Positions 24,181 to 40,659 of a DNA stretch of 64,000 nucleotides are shown here, piece after piece. The notes beneath the pieces were generated by a model, which was not told where the DNA came from, ran no database searches, and saw nothing but the letters and a program-made list of their open reading frames with translations. Position 1 is the first letter of the stretch, and each line of letters starts with the position of its first letter. The stretch spans positions 124,001 to 188,000 of the forward strand of contig NDFF03000035.1 of assembly GCA_002150815.3 (NCBI GenBank). The letters run 5' to 3'. The translations under genes and the position numbers were made by a program. Origin of the DNA: Grammothele lineata (lineage: Eukaryota > Basidiomycota > Agaricomycetes > Polyporales > Polyporaceae).

Positions 24181-25006
24181 CTTGTTGTGTCTATCGATAG
24201 GAACGGTAGGATGAGCAATATTGGTAGGCTGACGAGACGGGTCGTGGTCAGTAACCAAGAACTTGCGGAGACGCCCAGACACGAACCGGTTTCCTTACCT
24301 TTTTGGAACACACGCGTCATCCGCCGCCTCGGATGAACAATCTTCCTAACATGTCCTGACTAGGCCCGTCACACCACCACAATGCACAGGTTCGTACCGT
24401 ACGACGAAAGCATGCATAGAGCAACGTTGCGATTGGATGAAGGTGTCCGATAGTAGCTAGCAATAATGATACAGAGGTATCGCTCGACAACTGTTCGCTC
24501 GACGCGGGAATACGGAGTAGCAGATGCGGGGCCCCCTTCTACACGAAAACTACGAACGCAAGCACCAAGTGCAGATGGAGGAGAGGAGGTAGGGGGGAAA
24601 TGGGGTGGGACGAGACGGCCTGCGAAGAGAGCAACGGCGGAAGGGGAGTATACGCGCCACGGAGGGCGGGGAATGGTAGGTGGCGCCAAATGACGGCCGA
24701 GCGACAGCAGAGATGGGATGGAGACGGTGTGAGGACTAAGGGAGAAATCTAGCGCGACGAACCACACGCGGCCGGGAGGGCCCACGCGTGTGGAGGGGGG
24801 TATTCACAGGAGCGCGCCGCGTGCGCGAGCCATATCGGGGAGCCCGCCCCTGCGGCGTCTGCAGCTACCGCCACGTGCGGCGTGCGGACAAGCAAGGACG
24901 AGGACGAGAACGAGAATGAGGATGAGGATGACAGAGATGAGATGAGAGGGGAGGAGAGGAGAGGGAGCATATATCCACAACATCAGCTGCCGGCGCCTGC
25001 GCGAGA
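24181..25006. other. intergenic, tandem-start side of the kinase and 3' side of the GPI gene
   Basis: It contains the 5' flank of the FunK1 gene and the 3' flank of the GPI-anchored protein gene, both on minus. A purine-rich tract on plus at 24890-24970 (GAGGAT-like repeats) is simple sequence. No gene was seen. Confidence 0.45.
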
Positions 25007-26414
25007 TCACGCGAACAACGCGAGTGCGAGCGCGACAGCCGACGAGAGGAGGAGGGGCATAGAGAGGGAGGTGGAGGACGCTGATCCGGACGCGGCGCCA
25101 GTGGCGCCCGCGGCGGACCCGCTGCTCGTCGTGCTCGAGCCCGAGGGTGCGGTGGGGGCGCTCGAGACGCTCGACGTTGAGGCAGCAGTACTCGCAGGAG
25201 GGATGGTGAGGGTCGTCTTGGGCGTGACGTCGGTGCTGGAACTGGAGCTCGCGGCGGACGCGCTGGAACTCGACTGTGAAGCGCTGCTGCTTGCCGTGCT
25301 GCTCGCGCTCCCTGAGCTTGTTGTAGCAACGCTTGAGGACGAGGTGGAACCTGTGGTGGCGCTCGAGGTCGAACTGGTAGGGGCGGAGGAGCTGGAGCTG
25401 GATGCGGACGCGGTGGAGGTGGAGGTGCCGGTGGTCGAGGCGGAGGCCGACGAGCTCTGGGCTGTGGTGAGCAGGGAGGACGGCACGGCAATCGTGGAGG
25501 TGTCGCTGGCGACTGGAGAGTCGAAGGAGCCTGTCATAGAGTCGATGCTGAGGAACTTGTCAGTAACAGAACATTTCAGGAGGGCAGATGAAAAGACGGT
25601 GATATCACGCAGGATTCTACCCGTCCGCAACGGGGTTGCTGCGTGAGATATTGGTACTCATCCATCCAGTGGCGAGCATGGCATCACAACCAAAGTCGAC
25701 GCCGTGCGGACTTCTTACGAAGTCCTCATTGCATGCACAAGAAAGATGCCAGACGTCAACGTGGGATGAAGAACTTACGTGAACATAGTCGAGAACTGAA
25801 AATATGTGCTGCCATCTACAGGGTTCACGGATGTGAAGTTGATGTAGCTATCAAGACCAGACAGCGGTCAGACCGGACGCACTGCGGACACGCAGCGGAA
25901 AAGGGGACGTACTAGCCATCGGAGTTCGGTCCTGCCTTGGGGTCAGGCTGACGAGGAGAGGAACGCACGTTGGCACACGACTAACGACGAGAGGACCGGA
26001 GCGAGACATACCGTGAACTGCAGTGCGTGCTGCGCTGAGACGTCCACGGGGTCGATCTGCTGGATGAGTTTCTATAAGGCCGCCCTTCGCGTCAGTCATT
26101 GCCGTCCGGGATCCAATACTGTTAAACAGAGGAACGCACGCGATCGCCGTTATAGAGCGCAACATGACAGGCACCGATGCTAGTCAGGAGCGGGGTGACG
26201 CCGTCGTCGAGCCACTCGACTTTGCAAGCCTGCCCTCCGTGGCACGTAACATCGGGGAGTGGGGCCGTAACCTACGGTGGGGTTGGATAGCGCGCCGTTA
26301 GATGGTACTCCGGCGCGAGAGAAGTGGGCTCGGAAAGCTCACATAGAGTGTGGCCTGCACGAGCACGGTAGAGAGACTCTGCAAGAGAAAGATCGAGAGC
26401 AGTGTTGTGTACAT
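25007..26414 (-). CDS. GPI-anchored Ser/Thr-rich surface protein, Kre9/Knh1-like
   Basis: Six exons: 26414-26343, 26271-26140, 26071-26012, 25935-25913, 25847-25779 and 25547-25007. They join in frame to 298 residues. A clear signal peptide (MYTTLLSIFLLQSLSTVLVQ) is followed by a Kre9/Knh1-type domain of about 110 residues: CHGGQACKVEWLDDG, IGACHVALYNGD, VDVSAQHALQFT and GPNSDGYYINFTS. Then comes a 150-residue Ser/Ala/Thr tract, a small-residue omega-site region, and a C-terminal hydrophobic tail, as in GPI-anchored wall proteins. Members are associated with the fungal cell wall and beta-glucan assembly. Exon 4 is only 23 bp. The family is confident; the exact role is not. Confidence 0.9.
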
Positions 26415-26937
26415 CTTTGTGGACTTCGGACAGTGAAGACTGAAGTATTGCCAAGTTGCGCCTGCGTGTAGAACGGGAAATGATGAAGGAAGTGTGAAGC
26501 TCGAGGGTCGCCGGAGAGAGTACAAAGGAGCGGGAGGGGCGAGGAAGGAGCGTGTGGGGAGCGTGCCGGAGCGGCGATGCACCCTGCGGAGGACGACGGG
26601 GACGGGAAAGGTGAGGAGAGCGGCGTCAGGATCACCGTCAGGAATACATCCAACAACTTCGCAACAACGCGTGCTCCAGCTACGGCCTTGCGCTTCGGCG
26701 CCTCTCTGCAATCCTCGCAACGCCCGCAGCGCTCAACTTAAGCGCTCGCGATTGCGTACAATTGCAACTTGTCATGCCCTTAATCACTATAGTGTACCGC
26801 ATGATTATACTTACGTCCTATCGCGAAAGCATGTCGACCCCCTCAAGTGCTACGACACTTAGTGATTGTGCTGCTAGTGCTGTCATTACCTGATGGACAA
26901 ACGAATGATAGGAGATTTTGATGGTAAATCGGTGTAT
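26415..26937. other. promoter region of the GPI-protein gene
   Basis: This is upstream sequence for the minus-strand GPI gene, CT-rich on minus just before the ATG (about 26470-26560). Nothing else was recognised before the tRNA. Confidence 0.4.
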
Positions 26938-27008
26938 GCATTAATGGGGTAGTGGTAACCTGAGTCGTTGCCATCGACCCGCCGGGGGTTCGATTCCCCC
27001 TTAATGCA
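26938..27008 (+). tRNA. tRNA-Gly(GCC)
   Basis: The 71-nt sequence folds as an intronless cloverleaf. The acceptor GCATTAA pairs with TTAATGC and is followed by A as the discriminator. The D arm is GGGTAGTGGTAACC. The anticodon loop is TTGCCAT, with GCC at 26970-26972. The T arm is GGGGG TTCGATT CCCCC. Layout and loop sequences match fungal tRNA-Gly(GCC) base by base in the invariant positions. The anticodon stem has one A:C mismatch at its outer pair. A T4 run at about 27030 could end Pol III transcription. CCA is not encoded. Confidence 0.95.
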
Positions 27009-27358
27009 CGTTTCCATAATGGCCGAGGCGTTCTTTTGGCTCAACCACACCGTGACAATTTTTGCCCAACATCTAAGTTCAGTGAACCGAAAATCCTCAC
27101 CCGTCCAGCAGACCTACCAACGAATAGGTTTCTTGAGGACAATAGACCGATCATAAGACGACGTCATTACATGTACTTCTCTAGGAGGCGCTAACCCGTG
27201 CATGCTCTGCGCTCAGTCCTAAACCTCGTACGGGCGGATCCCACCACTAGAACTTCTATCTGCATAAGCTACACACGCGGACGCCGTTTCTTACTAACAC
27301 TAGCTCTTCCCCGACCGGACAACGCTCCTCGGCGCTGAATAGTGACGGCAAGCGGCGT
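27009..27358. other. spacer between tRNA-Gly and the MoCF-domain gene
   Basis: The 350 bp contain the tRNA 3' trailer and the promoter side of the next gene. No further feature was recognised. Confidence 0.4.
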
Positions 27359-29063
27359 ATGCATCGTGCTCTAGAGGCTCGCCACCTCCGTCTCGCACTC
27401 CCTAGGCATCGCGCTCCTCTCCTCATACCACTCGCAAGGCTAGGCTCGCGCACGCTCAACTTACCCTCATCTCGCCCGTTGTTGTCGCTCCTCTCCGGCT
27501 CACCTGTAACGCCAGCTGCGTTCCCTTCTACACCGCGCAATACTCGTCGCGCAATGTCGGCTTCCGCCCAACCCACGCCCCCGTCGCAGGCGACTACGAC
27601 GGCGGGACCCGGACCACAGGAGCTCCCGCAAATTACCTTCCCGGTGTCTCCGATCCCCCCAAATCCTCTCGGGGAAGGGCGGTATATCAAGACCGCTGCG
27701 GCATTGGTCATTGGGTGAGTGCGCGGTGTTTGATAGCCAGTGTATTGAGGGGCGAAGGACTGGGGAGGGGTGGGGCATATTGGTTGCTCGAGCACATTCC
27801 AATGGCGACGGTACGCCTGTCAGCGACGGGGCCATGCGCGGACGGAGCACCGCGCACCCGCCGCGTTCCCGCGTCGAGCCAAGAGGTCACACGAGACGGC
27901 CCGCGCGACGAGCACGCGCTCTGAACGCATTCGACCCTGCCTAATATCACGGTCGCGCGAATACTCGGGCTAACGAGTGCGGGGCAGGGACGAGATTTTG
28001 AACGGCAAGACGCTCGACCGGAACTCCAACTACTTCGCTCGGTTCTGCTTTGAGAACGGGATCGACCTGTGAGTTCCGCCTGCTTCGCCCAACTTGTATA
28101 TATGTTTGCTCTAGCTAATTACCGTCGCGCGGACCGCCAGGAAGCGCATAGAAGTCATTCCAGACGAAGAGGACGACATGTGTGTACTCCTGGTGCGCAG
28201 GGGCGAGTTGCCCACATTGACTTACCTGCTTGCACAGAGTCGAAGCCGCACGCCGACTCGCTGAGAACTACGATTTCGTCATTACTTCTGGTGGTATCGG
28301 GCCCACACACGACGGTATTCCTTTCCGCTCGTATCCTCTTCTACAAACGCTCACTCGCCACCTGGGTACGTAGACATCACGTACCAGTCGCTCGCAAAGG
28401 CGTTCGACCAGCCGCTCGAGCACCACGCCGAAGCGCTGCGGCGCATGAACGAGCTCATCAAGCATCGCACCGACCTCTCGAACCAGACTCCTGAGCAGCG
28501 TGTGGCACGAGAGCGCATGGCGCTCTTCCCCGCGCGTGCGGAGGCGTTGTTCATCGCGCCCGATGTCTGGGTGGTGCGTCCTTGATCGTCTCTGCTCCTG
28601 GAAGACTGACGAATGACGATCGGGCCATGGCGTGGACAGCCAGTGGTGAGGCTGGAGGGCAAGCTCTGCGTGTTCCCGGGTATCCCAAGGCTCTTCCAAC
28701 GCATGCTGGACGGGCTCGTGCCCTACCTGCCTCTACCGCCCCCCAGCGAGCGGCCGTTCAGGCAGCAGATCTTCACTTCGTAAGCCCCTCCTTTCCCCCT
28801 TGTCTGGACGTCTAATTCAAGTGCGACGGTCTTGCAGGATGCCAGAGTCCTCTATCGCCCCGTTCCTCACCACTCTCCAGGCACGCACCAAGGAGGCGGG
28901 CGTGCGCGTGGGCTCGTACCCGCTTCTATCCAAAGGGGTGTACGTGTCCTTGATCGGACGCGACGCGGCGAAGGTACAGGAGTTGGCGGAGGAGGTCGCC
29001 AAGGAGCTTCAGGGACGGTTGGTCAGCGAGGAGGACGCGCGGAAGGAGAAGGCGGCGTTGTGA
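27359..29063 (+). CDS. MoCF-binding (FAD-synthase N-domain-like) protein
   Basis: Seven exons: from 27554 (or 27359) to 27714, 27988-28068, 28141-28179, 28238-28314, 28374-28573, 28640-28779 and 28838-29063. From ATG 27554 the protein has 307 residues. It shows the molybdopterin-binding MoaB/MogA-type fold: [20 protein letters not shown], then [20 protein letters not shown] with the GGIGPTHDD signature, then [13 protein letters not shown]. This architecture matches the stand-alone fungal proteins related to the N-terminal domain of human FLAD1 and to CinA, not a full molybdenum-cofactor enzyme. Use of ATG 27359 would add 65 residues rich in Arg and Leu, resembling a mitochondrial presequence. 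Hydrolysis of FAD or a pyrophosphatase activity is a family-based guess. Confidence 0.85.
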
Positions 29064-29235
29064 GTGCCGGGTTCGAAGTGTCTTTATTCGTAAACGTTTG
29101 TAAGTTGGATTGTATTATACATGGGCTGCGTGGTTTTCAGGTGAGGAAACGAATTCCAAAATACTCCGGATTGCAAGTGAGGGAGGCCATCCATTAAGAA
29201 GAGTGCAACGTGCATTAAGCAAATATACAGCTAGA

Positions 29236-31034
29236 TTATTCGGCTCTGCGCCTCTCCTCTTCCTCCCGGGCCTCCTCTACGTAGCTGCGCATGAGCGAGA
29301 CAACCTTCTTCAGGTTCAGACTGAACTTGGCTGACACCGGGACCACATGCAGTGCTCGCTGGCCAACAGCAGTACCCCCAGCATCTTGGATGGGGACCTG
29401 CATCTCCTCCGCTACGAACGTCTCCAGCCGACGCAGCTTTTCACGAGCCTGCTCCACTTCTCCAGCTGAGGCATTCCCCTCCGCGCCTCCCCCAAGCAGG
29501 TCCGCCTTATTCGCGACAACCACACGGGCCTTGGCGCTCATGCCTGGCTTGTACCGTTCCAGCTCCTCCCTCAGCACCCGCAGCTCGTCCCACGGAGCGT
29601 CCCCAGCGAGGTCGACGACGTACGCAAGCGCGTGCGAGCGCTCGATGGAGCGGAGGAACGAGTGTCCGAGCCCGACATCCGCAGAGGCGTCCTCGATAAG
29701 CCCCGGGTTGTCCGCGACGGTGAACCGGAAGGCCTCCATGGACTCGTACGGGTCCTCCGCAGCCTCGTCCGCAAGCGCACGCCGCTGATTGCGCGTGAGC
29801 GCATCCGCGAGCTCGCCGCTCTCCATGAGCTCCCGCTCGCGCGCCGCTTCGGCACGGGTCTCGTCGTGCATGGCGCCGTCCGCCCAGTCGTCGAAGGTGC
29901 CGTCCTCGGCAACGCGCACGACGCCGACGATCGGATTGAGAGTCGTGAACGCGTACCCGGCGACCTCCGTCTTCGCCCGCCCGCCGGTGAGAGCGCGAAG
30001 AAGGGTGCTCTTGCCCGCGTTGGGCATGCCGACGAGGCCGACGTCGGCGAGGAGCTTGAGCTCGAGCGAGAGGGAGACGCGCTCGCCCGGGAAGCCGCGC
30101 GTGGCCCACTTGGGCGAGCGGTTCGTCGGGGAGAGGAACGCGGGGTTTCCCGTGCCGCCCGCCCCGCCCTGCGCGACGAGGTGGCCCAAGGGTTCCACGC
30201 GGCGGTGGCCGAGGGGCGCGTTCGGGTCCTCCGCCTCCGCCGTCTCCTCGGGTTTGTCGAGGTCGAGGAAGATGGGATTCTCGAGGCGCCGCCGGCGCTC
30301 CCTGCGGCGCTCGCGCTCCTGCTCGAAGAGAATACGTTCGGCGTGTTTGAAGTCGATGCGCTGGATGTTGTCGTCCGCCCATTCGGGATAGTGCACCCAG
30401 CGGTTCTCGCGCATTTTGTCTTTGCGCTGCTGCGGGGTCAGGCCTTGCAGCGCCTCGGCCTCTGCCTCGTACTCGTCTTTGTGCCGGCGCGGGTCGTCAC
30501 GCGAGAGCTCACGGACGATCGTGCCGAGCGGGACGCGGATGATCAGAGGGGGCGCGTTCTTGCCGTTCTGCCAGGTGCCTTGGCCCGCGCCTCCGTGGTG
30601 TGCGCGGATACGGGTCGAGACGGAGGAGAGGGTGGTGAGGTGGGGGGTGGGGAGGATGTAGACGTCCCCGCCGCGCCCGCCGTTGCCGCCAGAGGGGGGA
30701 CCATAGGGCTTGAAGAGCTCACGGTGGAAGGCGACACAGCCCGCACCGCCGTCACCGGCTCGGATGTGGACTATGGTGTGATCCAGAAATGTCTGGCCCT
30801 AGGGAGAGAGAGATTGGCCAGGGGTTGGAGACGAGGAAAGACGTTGCTCACATTTTGTCTCCGTTTCCATGCTGTCCTCCTTTTCCGCCTCACCTCGTCC
30901 GGAGTAGGGGGAATCAAATTATCCTTCTCTCTTGATGGTCCCGCAGCTGGTATTGTGGTAGTTGCATAGCACCTGCCAGCAAAAGCAGTCACGCTCTGGG
31001 CGCGGAGCGACTTCAGCGCAGGCGAGCGGAGCAT
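29236..31034 (-). CDS. Mitochondrial Obg-family GTPase (Mtg2-like)
   Basis: Two exons, 31034-30852 and 30798-29236, give 581 residues. The N-terminus (MLRSPALKSLRAQSVTAFAG) is rich in Arg and Ser, without acids, as in mitochondrial targeting. The Obg glycine-rich domain follows (HIRAGDGGAGC, PPSGGNGGRGGDVYI, HHGGAGQGTWQNGKNAPPLI). The G domain has G1 GMPNAGKST, switch TTLNP, G3 DNPGLIEDA and G4 NKAD. An insertion of about 90 charged residues splits the Obg fold. Obg proteins assist assembly of the large ribosomal subunit, here probably the mitochondrial one. The gene is divergent from MCM4 with a 311-bp spacer and converges with the MoCF-domain gene 172 bp away. Confidence 0.93.
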
Positions 31035-31345
31035 GGACTATTTGCTGGACACGGACGCCGGGTACGCAGCACGTTGAACAAGCAGAAGACGGCCCTGGTG
31101 CAGTCCGCAAGACAAGACCGTTTGCGGCGTCGACAAGACGTGTTCGAGCGAGGCGGAAGTGGACAGAGCTTGACTTCTGCAGAGACCTGAAGGAGCGGAG
31201 GGGTAGGGCAGACGCGCGTGACGCGTGTGAACGAAAAGACCTGCCCTAAACCTCATATCGACGCGTCGCGTCGCGTCGGCTCTCCTCTTGTGTTTCTCCG
31301 TCTCTCTCGCATCCTCAGTATCAACTTCTTCCTTGACGCGTCACT
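31035..31345. promoter_or_regulatory. shared promoter of Obg GTPase and MCM4 with three MCB boxes
   Basis: The 311 bp between the two divergent start codons contain ACGCGT three times, at 31221-31226, 31261-31266 and 31336-31341; the last lies 4 bp before the MCM4 ATG and may be in its leader. ACGCGT is the MluI cell-cycle box bound by Mbp1/MBF-type factors at G1/S genes, including replication genes in yeasts. All three lie in the MCM4-proximal half, suggesting control of MCM4 rather than the GTPase. Confidence 0.65.
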
Positions 31346-34723
<3,378 letters not shown>

Positions 34724-35053
34724 GGAAGATTAGGAAATTTTCGTTCGCTGTTCGAGTCTCATGTTCGCTGTCGTGCATCTTGTTGTACTATCTCTGAATG
34801 GTTGTTGTCCTGCTTTGGCTTGTGGAATCTCGTCTTGTGTCCTGGGCCACGCTAAAGGCCTAAGAATGTTATGCTACTCTGAATGTCCTGACCATCTATC
34901 CGCGTTTGTAGCATGCAGATAAGCGGCATACACCCACGCATCTGAACAGTCTTTGAGAAAGATGTTGTACTTCTTTTTGCTCATTTGCCTAGGTTACAAC
35001 AGAGGTATCCGTCATGAGGTACAACATCGCAAACCTCGGGTGTAGTACAAGAA
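34724..35053. other. convergent 3' spacer between MCM4 and the carboxylesterase
   Basis: These 330 bp separate two converging stop codons. T-rich and AT-richer sequence is as expected for 3' ends; no gene was seen. Confidence 0.4.
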
Positions 35054-37041
<1,988 letters not shown>

Positions 37042-38094
37042 GGCTAGTAGTTGGTCGTCGAGGTCTGGCAAGGACAGAGGGCGAGAAACAGTCAGCGACG
37101 GCTCCGCTCGTTGGTGGGTGGTGGGCCCCGGCTATTTGTACTATGACCGCTGCCGTACGTTGGTACAATGATGACGGGTTTAGCGGACGGGCGAGGGGCC
37201 CGACGATGGGCAAATGGTACGTACCAGTGAAGCCGCGAATACTTCTGCCGGGACCATAGCGTATGGCGAAGGCGGCACAAATGACCAGGAGTAAAAGTAC
37301 TGAGGTAGCAGATGACGCGAATGGGTCACGAGCAAAGCGCCACGAGGATGTACGGGGGGTCATCGGACCAAGGCTGACCTATGGCGCGTCGCGGCCTTTT
37401 GATGGCCAGAACTTCCCGCTGGATGATCGCCATTGGGCGGGAGGCCTTGCGGAAGGTACGAAGGCGGGAGAACCTTGGAAGACCTGTGGCCGCACCAAGC
37501 CGCTCTGTTCACGACGGTACGCAAGAAAGCCAAGGTTCCAGCTTGCCCGGTTTGTCGGCCCGCTCCATCAGCTGATGGACCGCCGTGTAACGCAGATCAC
37601 GAGTATGTGACCTCTCGCGACCTGTTCCCGTGGCGCCCGGCGGCTCAACTGTTTGTCATCGCTGGAGCCTCCCATCCTCTCTTTAGATTTCTCTACCCTT
37701 TTCTCGCGAACCCCCACTGCACATCGCGTACACTCTCACCTCGTGCCTCGGATGTTAGTCTTGCACACCTATCGCAATATTGGCCCCTATCATGACATAT
37801 GGTAATTGAAGCAAACTCGGAAATATATACCGTAGCTAAGCGTGGAAGTTGAATGTTACGAGCTCACGTGGATTTCTGCATCGAAAAGATCATAGCCCTC
37901 ACACGGGATATCATGCGCACGCACCAGACCTGCATATACAATGCCACCCGCAGGAAGCGAAACACCCTGAGAGCTGTCGCGGCGGTGGGTCGACACCGAC
38001 ATACCCCTACCGTCCCCTGACAGGTCGGACGTTCCTCACCACAAAGCCACTGCGCATACCACATGGCCATCCGTGGTCGGAAACCTGACATATA
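37042..38094. other. intergenic upstream of the carboxylesterase
   Basis: About 1.05 kb with the esterase promoter on minus at one end and the 3' flank of the mini kinase at the other. Short frames on both strands have no family features. Confidence 0.4.
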
Positions 38095-38989
38095 CTACTC
38101 ATCAACATACCCGCCAGACGGGTGAGCATCCAGATACGCCACATGTTCGGAGATAGAACGAACCTTGAGTTGGACCAAGAACGTATCACCGAGGCGAAAC
38201 ATATCCCACGCGTACGGGTCGAAGTGCGTTATACCTTCGCGTGGCCTGGGCCAGACGGTGTGCGGTAATTCGACCGCAGGCTGCTCGCCAGGTCCAAGAG
38301 CGAACTGGCGCGAGCAGCCATAATCGATGAGATAGAGACGGCCGTTCCGGAGGCGTGGCTGGACAGCTGCTGTATACCGATCCACTAACAGCATGTTTTG
38401 ACTATATATATCCTGGCCAGAAAGTTGGTGAGCATACGGCGATGTATGTACATGATGGTAAGCTTTATCGCGAACCATGTGAGCGACGTGGCGAGAGTGC
38501 ATATACTCTATTCCCTACGAAAAGTCATCAGAGAGAAAGTGAGAGAAGGCTCATTAGAAGCCACTTGACGTACTTGAAGTGCCTGATAGGCTGTATGGAG
38601 GAAATTGTAGATATCACTGACGCTCAATGTGTACGCGTAGGGCATGATGACTATCGGCAGATCGGCCTCCCGGTCAACATCGCAGGGTAGGGTATGATTG
38701 GCAGGATTTTCGAGGTCATCCATGAGACTTTCGTAGATGTCGGCTTCCGCGCTACCTGTCGGGACAATCTTAACGACGGTATGTGGCGGACGTCGATTGA
38801 GATTCGTGACGAAAACGCAATACTGGACGATGAGTGAGAAGATCAACATCGTTATGGATATGTGTTTATAATACGCACGGGCTTGAGAGGTCCGTCTAAG
38901 ATGAGACCTCTGCGGGCAAGCTCAGGATGGGATGTCAGCCAGTCGGGAATATCGAGAAGTCCCGGTATATCCGACACAATGCTTGCCAT
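38095..38989 (-). CDS. mini protein-kinase-like protein
   Basis: Four exons: 38989-38879, 38822-38574, 38514-38476 and 38412-38095. They join in frame to 238 residues, much shorter than a normal kinase domain. A lysine strand (VVKIVPTG) is present, then the helix GIEYMHSRHVAH, the catalytic loop MDIYSQNMLL (Asp and Asn kept, Arg replaced by Met), and LIDYGCS in the DFG place. FALGPGEQP and THFDPYAWDMFRLG follow, a pattern seen in a family of small kinase-like proteins of mushroom-forming fungi. The glycine-rich loop and much of the C-lobe are missing. Activity is uncertain. It starts the kinase-rich block that continues to 43.5 kb. Confidence 0.78.
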
Positions 38990-39310
38990 TTGAGTGATTC
39001 CGGTAATGAGCTGATATGATACGGGTGCAGTGCATAAGAAGTCAGTAGTGCCCCAGGGACAAAAACGACAACGTCATGCGACAGTCTATGGGGTGAAGAG
39101 GTGTGCACGAGGCCAACAGCAGGTTGCCTCAATTGAGTGCTCGTGGCGGTTTAGGTGGGAGGAACGTAGCTATCTTTAGCGCCGAATAGGCTTTACTCAG
39201 GCTAGCAGCTCTGCTAAGTATCGTGAGATGCAACCTCACGCGAATGCGGATGAGGCAATGGCTAGTACTGTACAGTACGGTGATCCCTGTCAGTGAATCC
39301 GCGACTCAAC
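38990..39310. other. spacer between the mini kinase and the first tandem kinase-like gene
   Basis: These 320 bp hold the mini-kinase promoter on minus and the 3' end of the next minus-strand gene. No other feature was found. Confidence 0.4.
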
Positions 39311-40132
39311 TCATACATCCAGGTCCGTAATTCCCTTCCTCTTCAACCAAAAACAGATTGCACCCTTGTCGTTGACACATTGTACAGTCTCCGACCACTT
39401 GCTCTCCTCTTCCTTCTCGAAGACGGCCGCGCATCCAAAGTCGATGACCACCCCACGCTCTGGCCGATCCGAAGGAGTAAAAAGCACGTTGGTCGGGTTC
39501 ATGTCATAATGAATGACGCCCAGGCCCGCAAAACTGCCCACCGCGCGCACGACCTCCTTGTACACCTCTGGCGCGTGGGAGAGCGCCTCCGGATTAATAT
39601 CCTCAAGGTTGACTGCGTCGGGGATGTACTCGAACACCATTGCCAGCGGGTTAAATGCCCGCTGGTCGGGGGCTACCCATGCGCCGGTGAGGATTAGGCG
39701 CGGGATGGAGTTACCCTGTAGGTGGCTGAGCTTGGCGTACGCGTGCAGCTCGGAATGGTAACAGTCCTCGATGAGAAGACGGTATTGCTTCTCCTGAATG
39801 GCGGCTTCGGTGTATCCGTCCTCAGGCTGACCCTTCCATTCGAAGGGTGTAGCGAAACCCTGACCGTACTTGTTATCAGGTATCGTAGCTGCGACCTCTT
39901 CGTCTGCAAGGCACCACGGATATTCCGGGATGCGCTCGTCGAAGAAGCGTGGATCATATATTTTGATGACCACAGGATCATGGCCGAGCTCTGGAGAGCG
40001 AGCAAGGACAACGGCAGACTTGGTAAAGGGCGCAAAGGGCTTGTCGATGATAAAGGAGAGGGTCTTGCCGTCCGATGCTCGGAGAGCGATGGGTTGGCCG
40101 GAGGAGAACATGGGATCTGGGTCGATAGCCAT
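39311..40132 (-). CDS. kinase-like protein, tandem copy A
   Basis: A single exon of 273 codons starting at the well-placed ATG 40132 (MAIDPDPMFSSG). The N-lobe has VVIKIYDPRF with the probable ATP lysine. The catalytic loop is GVIHYDMNPTNVLF and the metal loop is VVIDFGCA, so the catalytic Asp, Asn and DFG Asp are all present. The protein ends about 40 residues after DFG (LKRKGITDLDV), with no standard C-lobe, like lipopolysaccharide-kinase or RIO-like small kinases. It is about 75 percent identical by eye to copy B at 40660-41463, and the upstream DNA is duplicated too. The substrate is unknown. Confidence 0.82.
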   Translation of the reverse strand: MAIDPDPMFSSGQPIALRASDGKTLSFIIDKPFAPFTKSAVVLARSPELGHDPVVIKIYDPRFFDERIPEYPWCLADEEVAATIPDNKYGQGFATPFEWKGQPEDGYTEAAIQEKQYRLLIEDCYHSELHAYAKLSHLQGNSIPRLILTGAWVAPDQRAFNPLAMVFEYIPDAVNLEDINPEALSHAPEVYKEVVRAVGSFAGLGVIHYDMNPTNVLFTPSDRPERGVVIDFGCAAVFEKEEESKWSETVQCVNDKGAICFWLKRKGITDLDV

Positions 40133-40659
40133 GGTGGCGAGCGTAGGAACGGCGGGCGGGCAGATCGCCCACGGTGATCGAGATATATATCCGTTCAAAA
40201 TCATCTTCCCACGATGAGAGTGACACCGATGGACAAGTCGTGTTCCATCCAAATCGCAGGAGATCGCTCGCCACCAGATGCGAACATCTCGGGCCCTTCA
40301 GCGCTGCGCCTTGGCCTCATCAGGGGTCCTTGAGGACTTCATATCGAGGACAAAGCCGGCCTTGAAGCTTGAAGCGCGGGTGTCCGAGTCAGCACGAATT
40401 TCACTGCAGCGGTGGCCCGCGTCCGTGTAAAGTATAGCAGGCCGGTACGTGAGGTCAGAAAGCTTGGGTTCTTGGATTAATATGCAGCCGCAAGCGAACA
40501 CGCATTGGAAAAGGCTTCGAATGGAAAGGACCTGAAGCGTGCAAACATGCTTCAGGACCACATACAAACTCAAGAGACTACTACAGCGAGTCGCGACTTA
40601 CTCGCCTGCGGGGCCAAAACGCATCGAGACGACAGACCCCAGCAAGCTTCCACAGGAAG
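40133..40659. other. copy A upstream region, duplicated in copy B
   Basis: Part of this DNA (about 40255-40360) is repeated upstream of copy B (about 41600-41715): both contain CGCTCGCCACC-like and GCGCTGCGCC blocks and GAGGACAAAGCCGG versus GAGGACGAAGCCGG. The duplication therefore covers promoter and gene. Confidence 0.6.

Noticed and set aside
24882..25646. 254-codon acidic plus-strand frame
   Set aside because: It is antisense to the Ser/Ala-rich tail of the GPI-anchored protein; the acidic composition mirrors serine codons.
29632..30969. 445-codon plus-strand frame
   Set aside because: It is the antisense shadow of the Obg GTPase, whose motifs are clear on minus.
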